Assembly: GCF_023349125.1 (NCBI RefSeq) | Contig: NZ_JAKIKT010000010.1 | Span: 1 to 64,000, forward strand | DNA length: 64,000 nt | Direction: 5' to 3' | Source of the DNA: Shewanella corallii | GTDB taxonomy: Bacteria > Pseudomonadota > Gammaproteobacteria > Enterobacterales > Shewanellaceae | In this document: piece by piece, positions 17,662 to 26,222 of the stretch | How the letters are laid out: the number at the start of each line of letters is the position of its first letter | Position numbering within the stretch: position 1 is the stretch's first letter | Translations under genes and position numbers: made by a program | Notes under the pieces: generated by a model | The model's database searches: none | What the model was told of the DNA's origin: nothing | Seen by the model: only the letters and a program-made list of their open reading frames with translations

Positions 17662-19098
17662 ATGCACACACCTTTTCCCTCATCACTGGACGGAGATGCC
17701 GTTCAACAACTCACCGAATGGGCGATTATGCATGGCCAGGCTTTCAGAAAAACTGACGGCACAGCACGCCATGCGCCTTTCAGTTTGAGTCCTCTGCCTA
17801 TCAGTCAGGATGAGCTGGAACGACTCACCAGAGTGATCCCGCTTATCTCAAGAGTGATAGACAGGGTGTCGGAAAACCATCACTTCCTGCAGGACGCCCT
17901 TGGTCCGGCCGCTAGCGCAGACCCATTTTTTGGACGCTTGCTGGAAATGCATCAACAGCTCCACGCCAATCCAGGGGAGGTTCGCCGCATACCCTTATTG
18001 GTGATGCGTACTGACTTTATGCAGGATCAGGTTTTCGGTCCAAAGGTGATTGAATTTAATGGCATTGCAGCAGGTATGGCGCCATTTGGTCAACGGGTGG
18101 CAGAACTCCACCGTTTTGTTCAGCAGCAATGGCCCGGACTGGTCCCTGATCTGAACAAACATCAGCTGGTTGAAAACCGGGGGATGCATCTGCTGGCCAG
18201 GGCGATGGCCAACGCTGCCATTGAGGTTAATCGAATCCATGGCGGCGAAGGTAAGCCCACCTTTCTGATGGTGGTGCAGGGTAATGAAGACAATGTCTAC
18301 GATCAGCACTTGCTGGCTCAGGAGATCCAGAGTTGTGGTGTAAGAACCATCAGGCGGACGTTCGACCAACTCGCAGATCAGCTCTACACAGGGGACAACC
18401 ACAGATTAATGCTTGAGGGCGAAGGCGCGATTGATCTGGTTTATCTGCGGGCCGGATATCAATACTCAGACTACTTTTCACTGTCCCGACGTGATGCCAT
18501 CTGCTGTCACACCCTGTGTCAGACCCGTCTGTTCATCGAGAAACACGCCGTCGCTGTCAATGCCACTATAGGCCAGCAACTTGCGACCAGTAAGGCGATG
18601 CAGCTGATCCTGACTAATATGTCACCGGAAGAGTACGCCAGTTTTGGTCTCACTGTTGAGGAAGCAAACCAGATTAAGAGTGTGTTGGCAGAGATGCGAC
18701 AGGTTTCACCGGCATCCATCAAGCACTTTATTGAGAATGAGGACATCAATAACTGGGTGCTGAAAAATCAGGGCGAGGGCGGTGGTCACTGTATCTTTGG
18801 CAGTGACATTATCGGTAAGCTTCACACCTTGCCTCAAGCCGACCATGCGGCCTGGGCTGTCATGCAAAAACTGACGCCGGAAACGCGAAGGGCGCTGGTG
18901 ATAAGGGATGCAAAGGCTCACCTGGTGGACGAACTGGTCAGTGAAATCGGTCTGTTCAGCGTGATGTTTAATGGCAATCCTGCGACCGATCTTGATGGTT
19001 ACGCCGGTTACCTTATTCGCAGTAAGCCAGCCCATGAGGGAGAAGGCGGCGTTCACAGTGGCCAGGGCGTGCTGGACTCATTGCAGCTGCTGGACTGA
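17662..19098 (+). CDS. Eukaryotic-type glutathione synthetase (ATP-grasp)
   Basis: This 478-residue protein resembles eukaryotic glutathione synthetase (PF03917/PF03199), not the shorter bacterial GshB. Landmarks are MRTDFM with VIEFNGIAAGMAPFG (compare the eukaryotic VEFNTIS segment), the ATP-grasp glycine-rich loop LKNQGEGGGHCIF, and the C-terminal LIRSKPAHEGEGGVHSGQGV matching the eukaryotic LLRTK...DGGVAAG segment. It would join gamma-glutamylcysteine and glycine. It stands alone with a 160-bp upstream region. Function as a GSH or related tripeptide synthetase is inferred from the family. Confidence 0.75.
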   Translation: MHTPFPSSLDGDAVQQLTEWAIMHGQAFRKTDGTARHAPFSLSPLPISQDELERLTRVIPLISRVIDRVSENHHFLQDALGPAASADPFFGRLLEMHQQLHANPGEVRRIPLLVMRTDFMQDQVFGPKVIEFNGIAAGMAPFGQRVAELHRFVQQQWPGLVPDLNKHQLVENRGMHLLARAMANAAIEVNRIHGGEGKPTFLMVVQGNEDNVYDQHLLAQEIQSCGVRTIRRTFDQLADQLYTGDNHRLMLEGEGAIDLVYLRAGYQYSDYFSLSRRDAICCHTLCQTRLFIEKHAVAVNATIGQQLATSKAMQLILTNMSPEEYASFGLTVEEANQIKSVLAEMRQVSPASIKHFIENEDINNWVLKNQGEGGGHCIFGSDIIGKLHTLPQADHAAWAVMQKLTPETRRALVIRDAKAHLVDELVSEIGLFSVMFNGNPATDLDGYAGYLIRSKPAHEGEGGVHSGQGVLDSLQLLD

Positions 19099-19193
19099 AT
19101 CCAATCTGTTATGACTTAGATAAAAGCAATATTTCACCTGACTCAGGGACTTGCCAATAATGCCTGCTAATAAAGGGGCTGCAGGAGCAAGAG

Positions 19194-19418
19194 ATGGGCC
19201 TATCTACAGGCACTAAAGTCGGAATAGTGATTATTGCCATCATAGCACTGACGGGCTCAGTGTTGGCTGAAGGTGTAGTAAGAGCCTTGATTGAGCTTTG
19301 CGCCTTTATCGCCTTGCTCTCACTGGTATGGAAAGCAAGGCAATCAGATGGCCGGGCTGAAGAGACAGCCGGGTCTTGCAGTCAGAAAGCTGAGTCTGAG
19401 GTCACCCCAGAAGTTTGA
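19194..19418 (+). CDS. Small membrane protein of unknown function
   Basis: This 74-residue protein has two hydrophobic segments (about 8-25 and 29-45) followed by a short charged tail. GGAGCAAGAG precedes the start closely. I do not recognise a family. Its end overlaps the convergent yeiH-like gene by 17 bp. The clear start site and protein-like hydrophobicity favour a real gene. Confidence 0.55.
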   Translation: MGLSTGTKVGIVIIAIIALTGSVLAEGVVRALIELCAFIALLSLVWKARQSDGRAEETAGSCSQKAESEVTPEV

Positions 19419-20352
19419 TATAAGCCAGTGATGACGTACCTATCGCCAGCCAAAGGGTGATGGCCAGCAGCATAGGCTTATGACCTGCCGCCCGCATCTT
19501 TTTAATGGTAATCCCCGCGCCAATCAGGAACAGGCACACCACCAGAGTCCGCTTCGACACTGCAAACAACACTTCATATACGTTCTCAAACTGGGGAAGC
19601 AGGTAAGCGATACCTATGGCAACACAGTAGTAGATGATGAATGCCGGAATGGAAAGGGACTTCTTATTACCACCAAACGCCAGTGCGGAGATCAGCGCCA
19701 CAGGCACAATCCAAAGCGCGCGAGCCAATTTAGTGGTGGTCGCCACTAACAGCGCCTCATCGCCATAACTTGAGGCCGCTCCCACCACGGATGATGTGTC
19801 GTGAATGGCGATGGCGCTCCATAAACCAAAGTCATGCTGACTTAAGTCCAGTGCATGGCCAAGTACCGGGAAAATAAACAGGGCGACAGAGTTCAGCACG
19901 AATACACATGCCAGGGCGACCGCCATCTGGTCGCTTTTGGCATTAATCGCCGGTGATACCGCAGCGATGGCACTGCCACCACAAATCGAAGTCCCGGCGC
20001 CAATCAAATAACCGGTTTTCAGATCCAGCTTCATCATGCGGGTCAGGGCGACCGCCAGCAGCAAAGTGAACACAATAGATCCGACCACCAAGGGCAGACT
20101 CTGTTTGCTCACTTCAATAGCCTGATCCAGATGAATACCAAACCCCAGGCCCACAATCGACCAGGACAACAGCTTTTTGGTCAGGCTCCCCAAATCAATG
20201 CAGGCCGGTATCAGCCCCAAAGACGCCAGGGTGAAACCCAGAATAAGTGCCACAGGAGAAGAGATAAAAGGAAACAGGCACAAGACCCCAAGGCCGGTAA
20301 ACAGCCAGAATCTGGGATCTTTGCTGACAGAAAAATTAGACATGTTATCCAA
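19402..20352 (-). CDS. YeiH/UPF0324 family membrane transporter
   Basis: This 316-residue polytopic protein shows the YeiH (PF03601) signatures: LGFTLASLGLIP, GAGTSICGGSAIAA, AIHDTSSVVGAA and TTTKLARALWIVP. Members are proposed sulfate or sulfonate exporters with 9-10 membrane helices. The start codon has no strong upstream site; an alternative start is MSNFSVSKD three codons in. No sulfonate genes are adjacent. Confidence 0.85.
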   Translation of the reverse strand: MDNMSNFSVSKDPRFWLFTGLGVLCLFPFISSPVALILGFTLASLGLIPACIDLGSLTKKLLSWSIVGLGFGIHLDQAIEVSKQSLPLVVGSIVFTLLLAVALTRMMKLDLKTGYLIGAGTSICGGSAIAAVSPAINAKSDQMAVALACVFVLNSVALFIFPVLGHALDLSQHDFGLWSAIAIHDTSSVVGAASSYGDEALLVATTTKLARALWIVPVALISALAFGGNKKSLSIPAFIIYYCVAIGIAYLLPQFENVYEVLFAVSKRTLVVCLFLIGAGITIKKMRAAGHKPMLLAITLWLAIGTSSLAYIKLLG

Positions 20353-20360
20353 AGGGCAAT

Positions 20361-20388
20361 AAAAAACGGTGCCAAGAATAGCACCGTT
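20361..20388 (-). terminator. Terminator of the DUF2189 operon
   Basis: AACGGTGC (20365-20372) and GCACCGTT (20381-20388) pair, and on the minus strand the stem is followed by a T6 run. It ends transcription of the two-gene unit at 20418-21769. Confidence 0.8.
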
Positions 20389-20417
20389 GGTTTGATTAGG
20401 AAATTCGCCCCTGAAGA

Positions 20418-21221
20418 TTACTCATAATGTCGCTTGTGCTTGGTATGTATGGTGGCAATGTATCCATGCCAGGTCGCGTAGGCGATAACAGGCATGGTGA
20501 TCATCAGCCCAATACCTGCGGTGGCAAAGCCAACCAGAACACCCATCAGAATAATGCCAGCCCACAGGATCATGGGGACAGGATTTGAGTGCACAGCATG
20601 TACCGAAGAGAAGATTGCCGTCATCATGTCCACCTTACGCTCAATGACCAAAGGCAGAGAGAACGCGGAAATACCAAACACCGCCATGGCGAACACAGTG
20701 CCGAACAGACTGCCCAGTGCCAGAAACGGCAGATACTCCTCAAGATGTGCACCCTGAGTTGCCGGGTAAAGGGCATGGAGTAGGGCGGCGACGCGTGTCC
20801 AGAAAATCATAATCACCGCCAGCAGTACCGCAAATCCCCAACTGGATACACTGTTACGTCCCATAGCGTGCAGGGCATGGCCGAGGCTGGGTGAGTGTCC
20901 CTTTTCCAGCTCCCAGCTGATATCGTATAAGCCTGTGGCCAGAAATGGCCCGGCCAACACGAATATCACCAGCGTGGGCAGGATCACCAGATGGCTGCCA
21001 TGCAGATACACTGCGCCGAAAATGCCAAATGCCATCAGGGTGAACAGGGCGCCATATGACAGACTCAACACAGGCGCCTTTCTAAAGTCATTCAGGGCGA
21101 GTGCCAACCAGTGCAGTGGCGCGAGTGCATCCAACTTGTTGCTGGGAATGGTTCGCGCATAGGGCTCGTGGTGAACTGCTTCTTCCTTGGTGTTTTCATC
21201 AGGCTTGATGATTTGCGCCAT
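20418..21221 (-). CDS. DUF2189 integral membrane protein
   Basis: This 267-residue protein has six hydrophobic segments and DUF2189 features: RTIPSNKLDALAPLHWL before the membrane part, then FLATGLYDISWELEKG. These proteins are sometimes described as cytochrome c oxidase subunit I-like, with no proven function. It follows the gene at 21230-21769 by 8 bp with an AGGAGG site, so the two are co-transcribed. Confidence 0.8.
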   Translation of the reverse strand: MAQIIKPDENTKEEAVHHEPYARTIPSNKLDALAPLHWLALALNDFRKAPVLSLSYGALFTLMAFGIFGAVYLHGSHLVILPTLVIFVLAGPFLATGLYDISWELEKGHSPSLGHALHAMGRNSVSSWGFAVLLAVIMIFWTRVAALLHALYPATQGAHLEEYLPFLALGSLFGTVFAMAVFGISAFSLPLVIERKVDMMTAIFSSVHAVHSNPVPMILWAGIILMGVLVGFATAGIGLMITMPVIAYATWHGYIATIHTKHKRHYE

Positions 21222-21229
21222 ACAACCTC

Positions 21230-21769
21230 CTAGTCGTCGGGGTGACGCACCAGTTTCCAGCCGGACAAAGGATTGATGGTGGAGTCGGTGCGATCGGTGT
21301 GGTCTATATCTAAGTTATAGACCATCATGGTTTTTTCGATAACTTTTTGCTGTTCCTGGCGGGCGTTAATCACCAATACCGCTTCACCGTCCAACAGGTC
21401 TTTATGATGGTCAGCCAGCTTATAATTTTCATTGTTTAACCCAATCAAACCACCAAGCCAAATCCCAAACATGGTGAGAAACACCATCATCAGGATAAAG
21501 GGCATCAAGCTTATCCCCGGAAATACCTGGTTAAATGCAAGAATTGCCAGCACTGACAATCCAAGAGCAATCATGCCGCCACGCATCATCAGATGTGGCA
21601 TATCCCGTTCATCCCAGAAATCTGCGGCATTGACCTCGAGGTGGCTCAACGCGTTCTTATCTCTTGAGAAGAACTTAAGCTGTCTTTCGGCAAGACCGTT
21701 ATCCAGTAGGTCACGCTGAATTGCTTCGGCGTGCTCAAGATCTTTTAGTACAAAGTGAAGCTGCTGCAT
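21230..21769 (-). CDS. Membrane protein with N-terminal stress-type domain
   Basis: I choose the start at 21769 (MQQLHFVLKDLEHAEAI) because GAGGA lies 8 nt upstream; a longer frame to 21874 lacks a site. The 179-residue protein has a soluble N-terminus resembling the GsiB/general-stress type (FVLKDLEHAEAIQRDLLDNG), then two membrane helices with a glycine-rich second (GIWLGGLIGL), and a cytosolic tail. No exact family or function is recognised. It is first in the operon with the DUF2189 gene. Confidence 0.7.
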   Translation of the reverse strand: MQQLHFVLKDLEHAEAIQRDLLDNGLAERQLKFFSRDKNALSHLEVNAADFWDERDMPHLMMRGGMIALGLSVLAILAFNQVFPGISLMPFILMMVFLTMFGIWLGGLIGLNNENYKLADHHKDLLDGEAVLVINARQEQQKVIEKTMMVYNLDIDHTDRTDSTINPLSGWKLVRHPDD

Positions 21770-22073
21770 ACCAAAATCCTCAATTTGAGTCGGTTTATTG
21801 CTTCTACGCCTTAATAAGTAAAAGAGCTCACTTTTTATACTTGTTGATTTGCGCGCCTGAAGGCCAAAAGCCAATCAGTGACTGGATTTGCAACGACCAC
21901 ATCGCAATAACTGTTTGAGAAAGGTCGACAATCCCTAAAGTTTTAGCCCGGTTTAAGGTGATGGAAAGGCGCTTTATAAACAGCCACAAAGTGTGATAGA
22001 CAATACGATGCACAGCAGTAAAGGACTAGCGATGACAATCAATTCAGAGTGCTAACAGTACAGGGAGAATCTC

Positions 22074-23030
22074 ATGTTAATCGTCACGAACCGAAATATT
22101 AACAGATCCAACTTTGTCAACGGCGTTGGGGACCACGAAGCATTTGGAGATGAAGTAAACAGCAAAGGCCCCAACGAAGTCAGGTTGGCTCATGCACACA
22201 AGGTGGCTGGTAAATGGCAAGTTACACTGGTAAAAGAGCCATCCAAAATTACTGCCAACAATATCCCTTCCAAACGAGAGTTCCACGCATTTCGCGACGC
22301 CCTGATAACTGAAAATAAAAACTGCGTCTTTTTCGTTCATGGTTTTAATCAGAGCTTTGAAAAGAACCTGGAGAAAGCACTGGCGATGCAACAGGAGCAT
22401 GGCGTCGAAGTGATAGCATTCTCCTGGCCGTCAAACCCGGGCGGTTTTAAAACCAAGGAGTACCGCCAGGCAAAACGTAACGCCATGGTGTCTGTCGGCG
22501 CACTGGACGCGACATTGGAGAAACTTGGCAGCTACCTCAAGTCACCCTTTATTAAAGATGAGCTCAGACGCTGTAATGTTAAGTTCTCCATGCTCACCTA
22601 CAGCCTGGGTAACTACTTGTTTAAAAACTATATTGAGAACTCACTCTACGAAGATGAAACCCGTGTCTTTGATAATATCGTGCTGTGCCAGGCCGATGTA
22701 GACAATGAAAATCATGCCCAGTGGGTTGACCAAATCCAGGCGGGCAAGCGGGTTTACGTCACCATCAATGAAAACGACTGGGTGCTCAAGTGGTCTGATG
22801 CCAACTTCCAAAAAGACAGACTGGGCCGTACCGCCAGAAACCTCAACTCACCCAATGCCCGCTATTTCGATTTCACTGACGGCCCCAATGTGGGCAGAAC
22901 CCATGGTGTCTTCTATGAGGACACCAATACAGTGGTGAGGAACTTCTTTACCGCAGTGCTGAATGGTGAACGTGGTGAAAACACTGTAGGACTACAGTTT
23001 GATGAAAGAATGAATGCATACCGATTTTAA
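22074..23030 (+). CDS. DUF900-like alpha/beta hydrolase
   Basis: This 318-residue protein has the beta-strand and oxyanion segment VFFVHGFNQSFEKNL, and later FSWPSNPG typical of DUF900 (PF05990). The nucleophile elbow is LTYSLGNYLF, where the usual G-x-S-x-G has threonine first. A likely acid is D in LCQADVDN, and the histidine may be in GRTHGVF. The substrate is unknown. AGGGAG precedes the start. It is monocistronic. Confidence 0.7.
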   Translation: MLIVTNRNINRSNFVNGVGDHEAFGDEVNSKGPNEVRLAHAHKVAGKWQVTLVKEPSKITANNIPSKREFHAFRDALITENKNCVFFVHGFNQSFEKNLEKALAMQQEHGVEVIAFSWPSNPGGFKTKEYRQAKRNAMVSVGALDATLEKLGSYLKSPFIKDELRRCNVKFSMLTYSLGNYLFKNYIENSLYEDETRVFDNIVLCQADVDNENHAQWVDQIQAGKRVYVTINENDWVLKWSDANFQKDRLGRTARNLNSPNARYFDFTDGPNVGRTHGVFYEDTNTVVRNFFTAVLNGERGENTVGLQFDERMNAYRF

Positions 23031-23160
23031 CGGCAAGAGTCTCTGGTGAGTGACGTAAATAGTGCATGGGGATGTGAAACGTCCCCTGTCTTTCCCTTGA
23101 CCAGGTTTAACCCGGCTTACGGTCCAGAGCTGCGTTAAACCACTTGCTCTGTGGGGGAGG

Positions 23161-24132
23161 CTACCTGGCTTCGCTGGGGCTAAACCCAAAGCGTTTCTTA
23201 AAGCTCCGTGAAAAATGAGCTGAGCTTGAAAAACCAACGCTAAAAGCGATCTTTTCAATGGAATGCCCCGAGTAGGCAGGGTTTTGCATTATTGCCAGAC
23301 TCTTGATTAAGCGCTTTTCCAGAATCAGTGCATGAACGCTTTCAGTTTCTTCAGAAAAAAGCTTATTCAAATAACGCACTGATATACCCTGGGCGTCGGC
23401 AATCGTTTGGTTACTAATGTCAGGGTTGCAAAGGTTGAGTTCTATGTAGCGATAAATTCTTTGTTTGAGTGACTCTTTAATCACTGAATTGTTATTGACC
23501 TGCTCGAGCATCACGGAAGAACTAAAAGCCATTGCCATCATATGCAACACTTTGTCTGACAACTCATCGGAAGAGTGGTTGAGTTGTTCTATTTCTTTTG
23601 CAAGTGATAGAACAAAATTAGTCAATACTGCACCCAGGCCTGCTCTCCCACACATTTTAATGGCTGTGTATTGTTCAGCATTTGCCAGATGTTGCCCTAG
23701 TACTGCTTTGGGCATTTGAATCACCATTTGATGGAAGTGTTCGTTAAACGACAAAGTATAAGGCTGGGTACTGTCGTACAGAGCAAATGTACCGGGCACT
23801 AAAATGGTTTCCCGGCCATTTTGACGGATTTTGCATTGGGCGGATAGTTGAAAGCTAATCAAAAAATCTTCTTCCGTAGCACGAGCGATTTGCCTTTTAG
23901 AGCGAGTGACTTTTTGAGGGCTGGCGATGACTTCGGCAAACTTCATGGTTGACAGGGCTGCGCCGCCTCGCAGTTCACCGTTAAATACCTGAGTGTCTTG
24001 TGAGCTAAGGTTTTCGCAGTCAAGTTGAACAAATTCATTACAAACAATGTCTTGCCAATAAGAAAATTGTTGGTTTGTACTACCAGCATCTTCCGCTTTT
24101 TTGTGGTAACCATCTGAAAGGAAAAAGTTCAT
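23161..24132 (-). CDS. AraC-family regulator of the aldoxime/nitrile genes
   Basis: The start at 24132 (MNFFLSDGYHKK) has AAGGAAT upstream; a longer frame adds 11 residues. The 323-residue protein has an AraC-binding-like-2 N-terminal domain (about 40-200) and a C-terminal AraC/XylS double helix-turn-helix (ISNQTIADAQGISVRYLNKL and IEKIAFSVGFSSSAHFSRSF). It sits 45 bp downstream of the aldoxime dehydratase gene on the same strand. AraC-type OxdR-like activators accompany aldoxime dehydratases elsewhere, so it likely activates this cluster with aldoxime or nitrile as signal. Confidence 0.85.
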   Translation of the reverse strand: MNFFLSDGYHKKAEDAGSTNQQFSYWQDIVCNEFVQLDCENLSSQDTQVFNGELRGGAALSTMKFAEVIASPQKVTRSKRQIARATEEDFLISFQLSAQCKIRQNGRETILVPGTFALYDSTQPYTLSFNEHFHQMVIQMPKAVLGQHLANAEQYTAIKMCGRAGLGAVLTNFVLSLAKEIEQLNHSSDELSDKVLHMMAMAFSSSVMLEQVNNNSVIKESLKQRIYRYIELNLCNPDISNQTIADAQGISVRYLNKLFSEETESVHALILEKRLIKSLAIMQNPAYSGHSIEKIAFSVGFSSSAHFSRSFKKRFGFSPSEAR

Positions 24133-24177
24133 ATCGCTATTCCTTTTTAACTCTGCTCTGTTCAAAATATGCTCAAG

Positions 24178-25170
24178 TCAGCAGTATTTCAACAAGCCCG
24201 TTTCTGGATGGCAATTGATGTATTCGAACTCACATTCCTCGGCAGGTAGCACAGACACTTCATGCCATAGTTTAAGTTGAAGGTTATCCCCAAAGGTCAT
24301 GACCATTTCCATGAAACGCTCAAAGATTGCCAGGTGTGTAGCATGTGATTTTGCCCACTCTTCGAATGCATAAATGTCGGTGGCTAAACCAAGCCCAAAG
24401 CTTTGCTCCATGGGCTGCCAATTCTCGTCTTTCACGTCAACAAAACGCATACTCAAACAGCCACTTTTCGCTGGATTGTTTTGCAAAAACGCCATTCCTT
24501 TTTTAAGTGTGGGATGTACTTTGGACAAATACATTCGTTTCTGCTCTTCATCGCATTCAGACCAATTCTGCCCGGAACGAATAACACATAGGTTTTCGGG
24601 GGGAGTGACGATGACTCGTTTGTTATTGGTGTTCCTGGTCGCTTGAAATTGCACACTTGCATCAAATTGATTCTGTAGCGATTCAGTGGCTGAAAGTGGG
24701 ATCCGGTCTCGCATAGCTCCCGCATAGCCATGTTCCATAATTGGCCCTTCAAGTGTTTGAGCAGTTGTACTGATGCCATGGGGTGTAGTGGTTGAATGCA
24801 GGGTCTCGAATCGTTCGATTGGCATTGAAATAATTTCACGAAAGAAACCGACCCCCTCTTGCTCTCTTTGCTCGTCTCGCCACCATTGGTTGTTAGCCGC
24901 GCAGTTCCACCATTGCTGGTATTCTGAAGCAAGCCAATAGGCGATGTAGAGGTGGTTTGAAACGCCGGCGTTGTCAGTGAAGGTACCTTGCTCTATACGC
25001 AGAGGCCCATGGTTTGCGTTCAGCGCATTAATTGCCCATTCAGACAAAGAATCGATGCAACTCGATTGGCATCCAAAGTAAGCGACTACAAAATTGCTTT
25101 CGCCTTGCCATTTAGCTGCCCAGGCGGGGGCGGGCGGTTGCCAGTTTTCCGGCATGTTATTGCGGTGCAT
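24178..25170 (-). CDS. oxd: Haem aldoxime dehydratase (Oxd)
   Basis: This 330-residue protein matches the Dehydratase_hem family (PF13816), which turns R-CH=N-OH into nitrile and water with haem b. Visible motifs are EHGYAGAMRDRIP, GCLSMRF (S240, the distal serine), the SHATHLAIF segment (H275/H279, candidate proximal ligand) and LWHEVSV (H303, distal histidine). Length is slightly below the usual 350. The nitrilase gene lies just upstream, giving a two-step aldoxime to carboxylic acid route, as in Bacillus OxB-1. Aromatic or aliphatic preference cannot be told. Confidence 0.88.
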   Translation of the reverse strand: MHRNNMPENWQPPAPAWAAKWQGESNFVVAYFGCQSSCIDSLSEWAINALNANHGPLRIEQGTFTDNAGVSNHLYIAYWLASEYQQWWNCAANNQWWRDEQREQEGVGFFREIISMPIERFETLHSTTTPHGISTTAQTLEGPIMEHGYAGAMRDRIPLSATESLQNQFDASVQFQATRNTNNKRVIVTPPENLCVIRSGQNWSECDEEQKRMYLSKVHPTLKKGMAFLQNNPAKSGCLSMRFVDVKDENWQPMEQSFGLGLATDIYAFEEWAKSHATHLAIFERFMEMVMTFGDNLQLKLWHEVSVLPAEECEFEYINCHPETGLLKYC

Positions 25171-25184
25171 TGGGATACTCCTTA

Positions 25185-26195
25185 TTAACTGACTGATGCC
25201 GGTTCTGTATCATCGTCACTGAGCTCACCTATGCTTTCAACTTCGACATTGAACATAGGCTCAGTTCGATGCTGAGGGGCTTTGTTGATCATTAAGCGCA
25301 GCACATCGGGGCGAGAGTAATGTCCTACTGGATCGATAAATGATTTGGCAATTGCTATTTCGCCAAGGTCAATTTCGGCAAATAGTAACCCCTCTTCATT
25401 TTCTGGGAGCCGTTCACATAAGGGTTGTCCATCGGGGCCGAATATTTGAGCGTAGCCCCCTCCCAATTTTATCAGCGCTGCTTTTTGATCGTTATCAACC
25501 AACACGTCATACATGTCTTGATCGACGATCGCTGTGGGTGCCAAAACAAAACACTGTCCTTCTACTGCGTAAACACTCGAAGCCGCCAGGTTGGCTTGTG
25601 GTCCAAGTGAGTATGCTTGAGGGTAGGTGCTAAAAGAAGGCCAGGCAGCAATATGAACCTGCTCATGCATGCTAAACATCGCGTATTTACTGAGCGGCTG
25701 AAGATGTTCCCAGCAGCAAAGTTGACCGATACGTCCAACCTCGGTTTCAAATACTCCGAAGTCGCTACCGTCGCCATCTCCAAAAACCGTTCGCTCCATA
25801 TGTGTAGGTTTTAGCTTGCGGCGAGCCTGAATTAATTCGCCAGTATTGCTAAATAAGAATTGTGCAATATAGAGTGAGCCATAGTCGCGCTCACTGGCTC
25901 CAACCGAGAGGTAGATGTTGTTCTCGCGGGCAGCATCGCTCAGGCGCTGAAACTGATCGCTACCAACCACTAAGCTGTTTTCATGGTAACGCTGAAAGTA
26001 TTGAATATTGTGAGCGGTTGGTGACAACCATATCCACCATGGGTATCCGGGAAACCATGTTTCGGAGAACGCAACTATATTTGCGCCTTCTTGAGATGCC
26101 TTTTCGATAAGTTTGATAGCTTTGTCGATTGAGGCGTCTAAGTCCATGAACACTGGAGCGGCTTGTACTACGGCTGCTTTGAATTTAACTGACAT
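25185..26195 (-). CDS. Nitrilase
   Basis: This 336-residue carbon-nitrogen hydrolase has the catalytic triad E45 (FSETWFPGYP), K129 (KLKPTHMER) and C161 (LCCWEHLQP). The CWEHLQP context is that of true nitrilases, which hydrolyse R-CN to R-COOH and ammonia, and not of amidases. It is 14 bp upstream of the oxd gene and 27 bp downstream of the TonB receptor gene, so one receptor-nitrilase-oxd unit is likely. The C-terminus beyond residue 310 is variable, as is usual. Confidence 0.93.
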   Translation of the reverse strand: MSVKFKAAVVQAAPVFMDLDASIDKAIKLIEKASQEGANIVAFSETWFPGYPWWIWLSPTAHNIQYFQRYHENSLVVGSDQFQRLSDAARENNIYLSVGASERDYGSLYIAQFLFSNTGELIQARRKLKPTHMERTVFGDGDGSDFGVFETEVGRIGQLCCWEHLQPLSKYAMFSMHEQVHIAAWPSFSTYPQAYSLGPQANLAASSVYAVEGQCFVLAPTAIVDQDMYDVLVDNDQKAALIKLGGGYAQIFGPDGQPLCERLPENEEGLLFAEIDLGEIAIAKSFIDPVGHYSRPDVLRLMINKAPQHRTEPMFNVEVESIGELSDDDTEPASVS

Positions 26196-26222
26196 TTTGC
26201 TGTCTCCTAAATGGGTTGAAAC

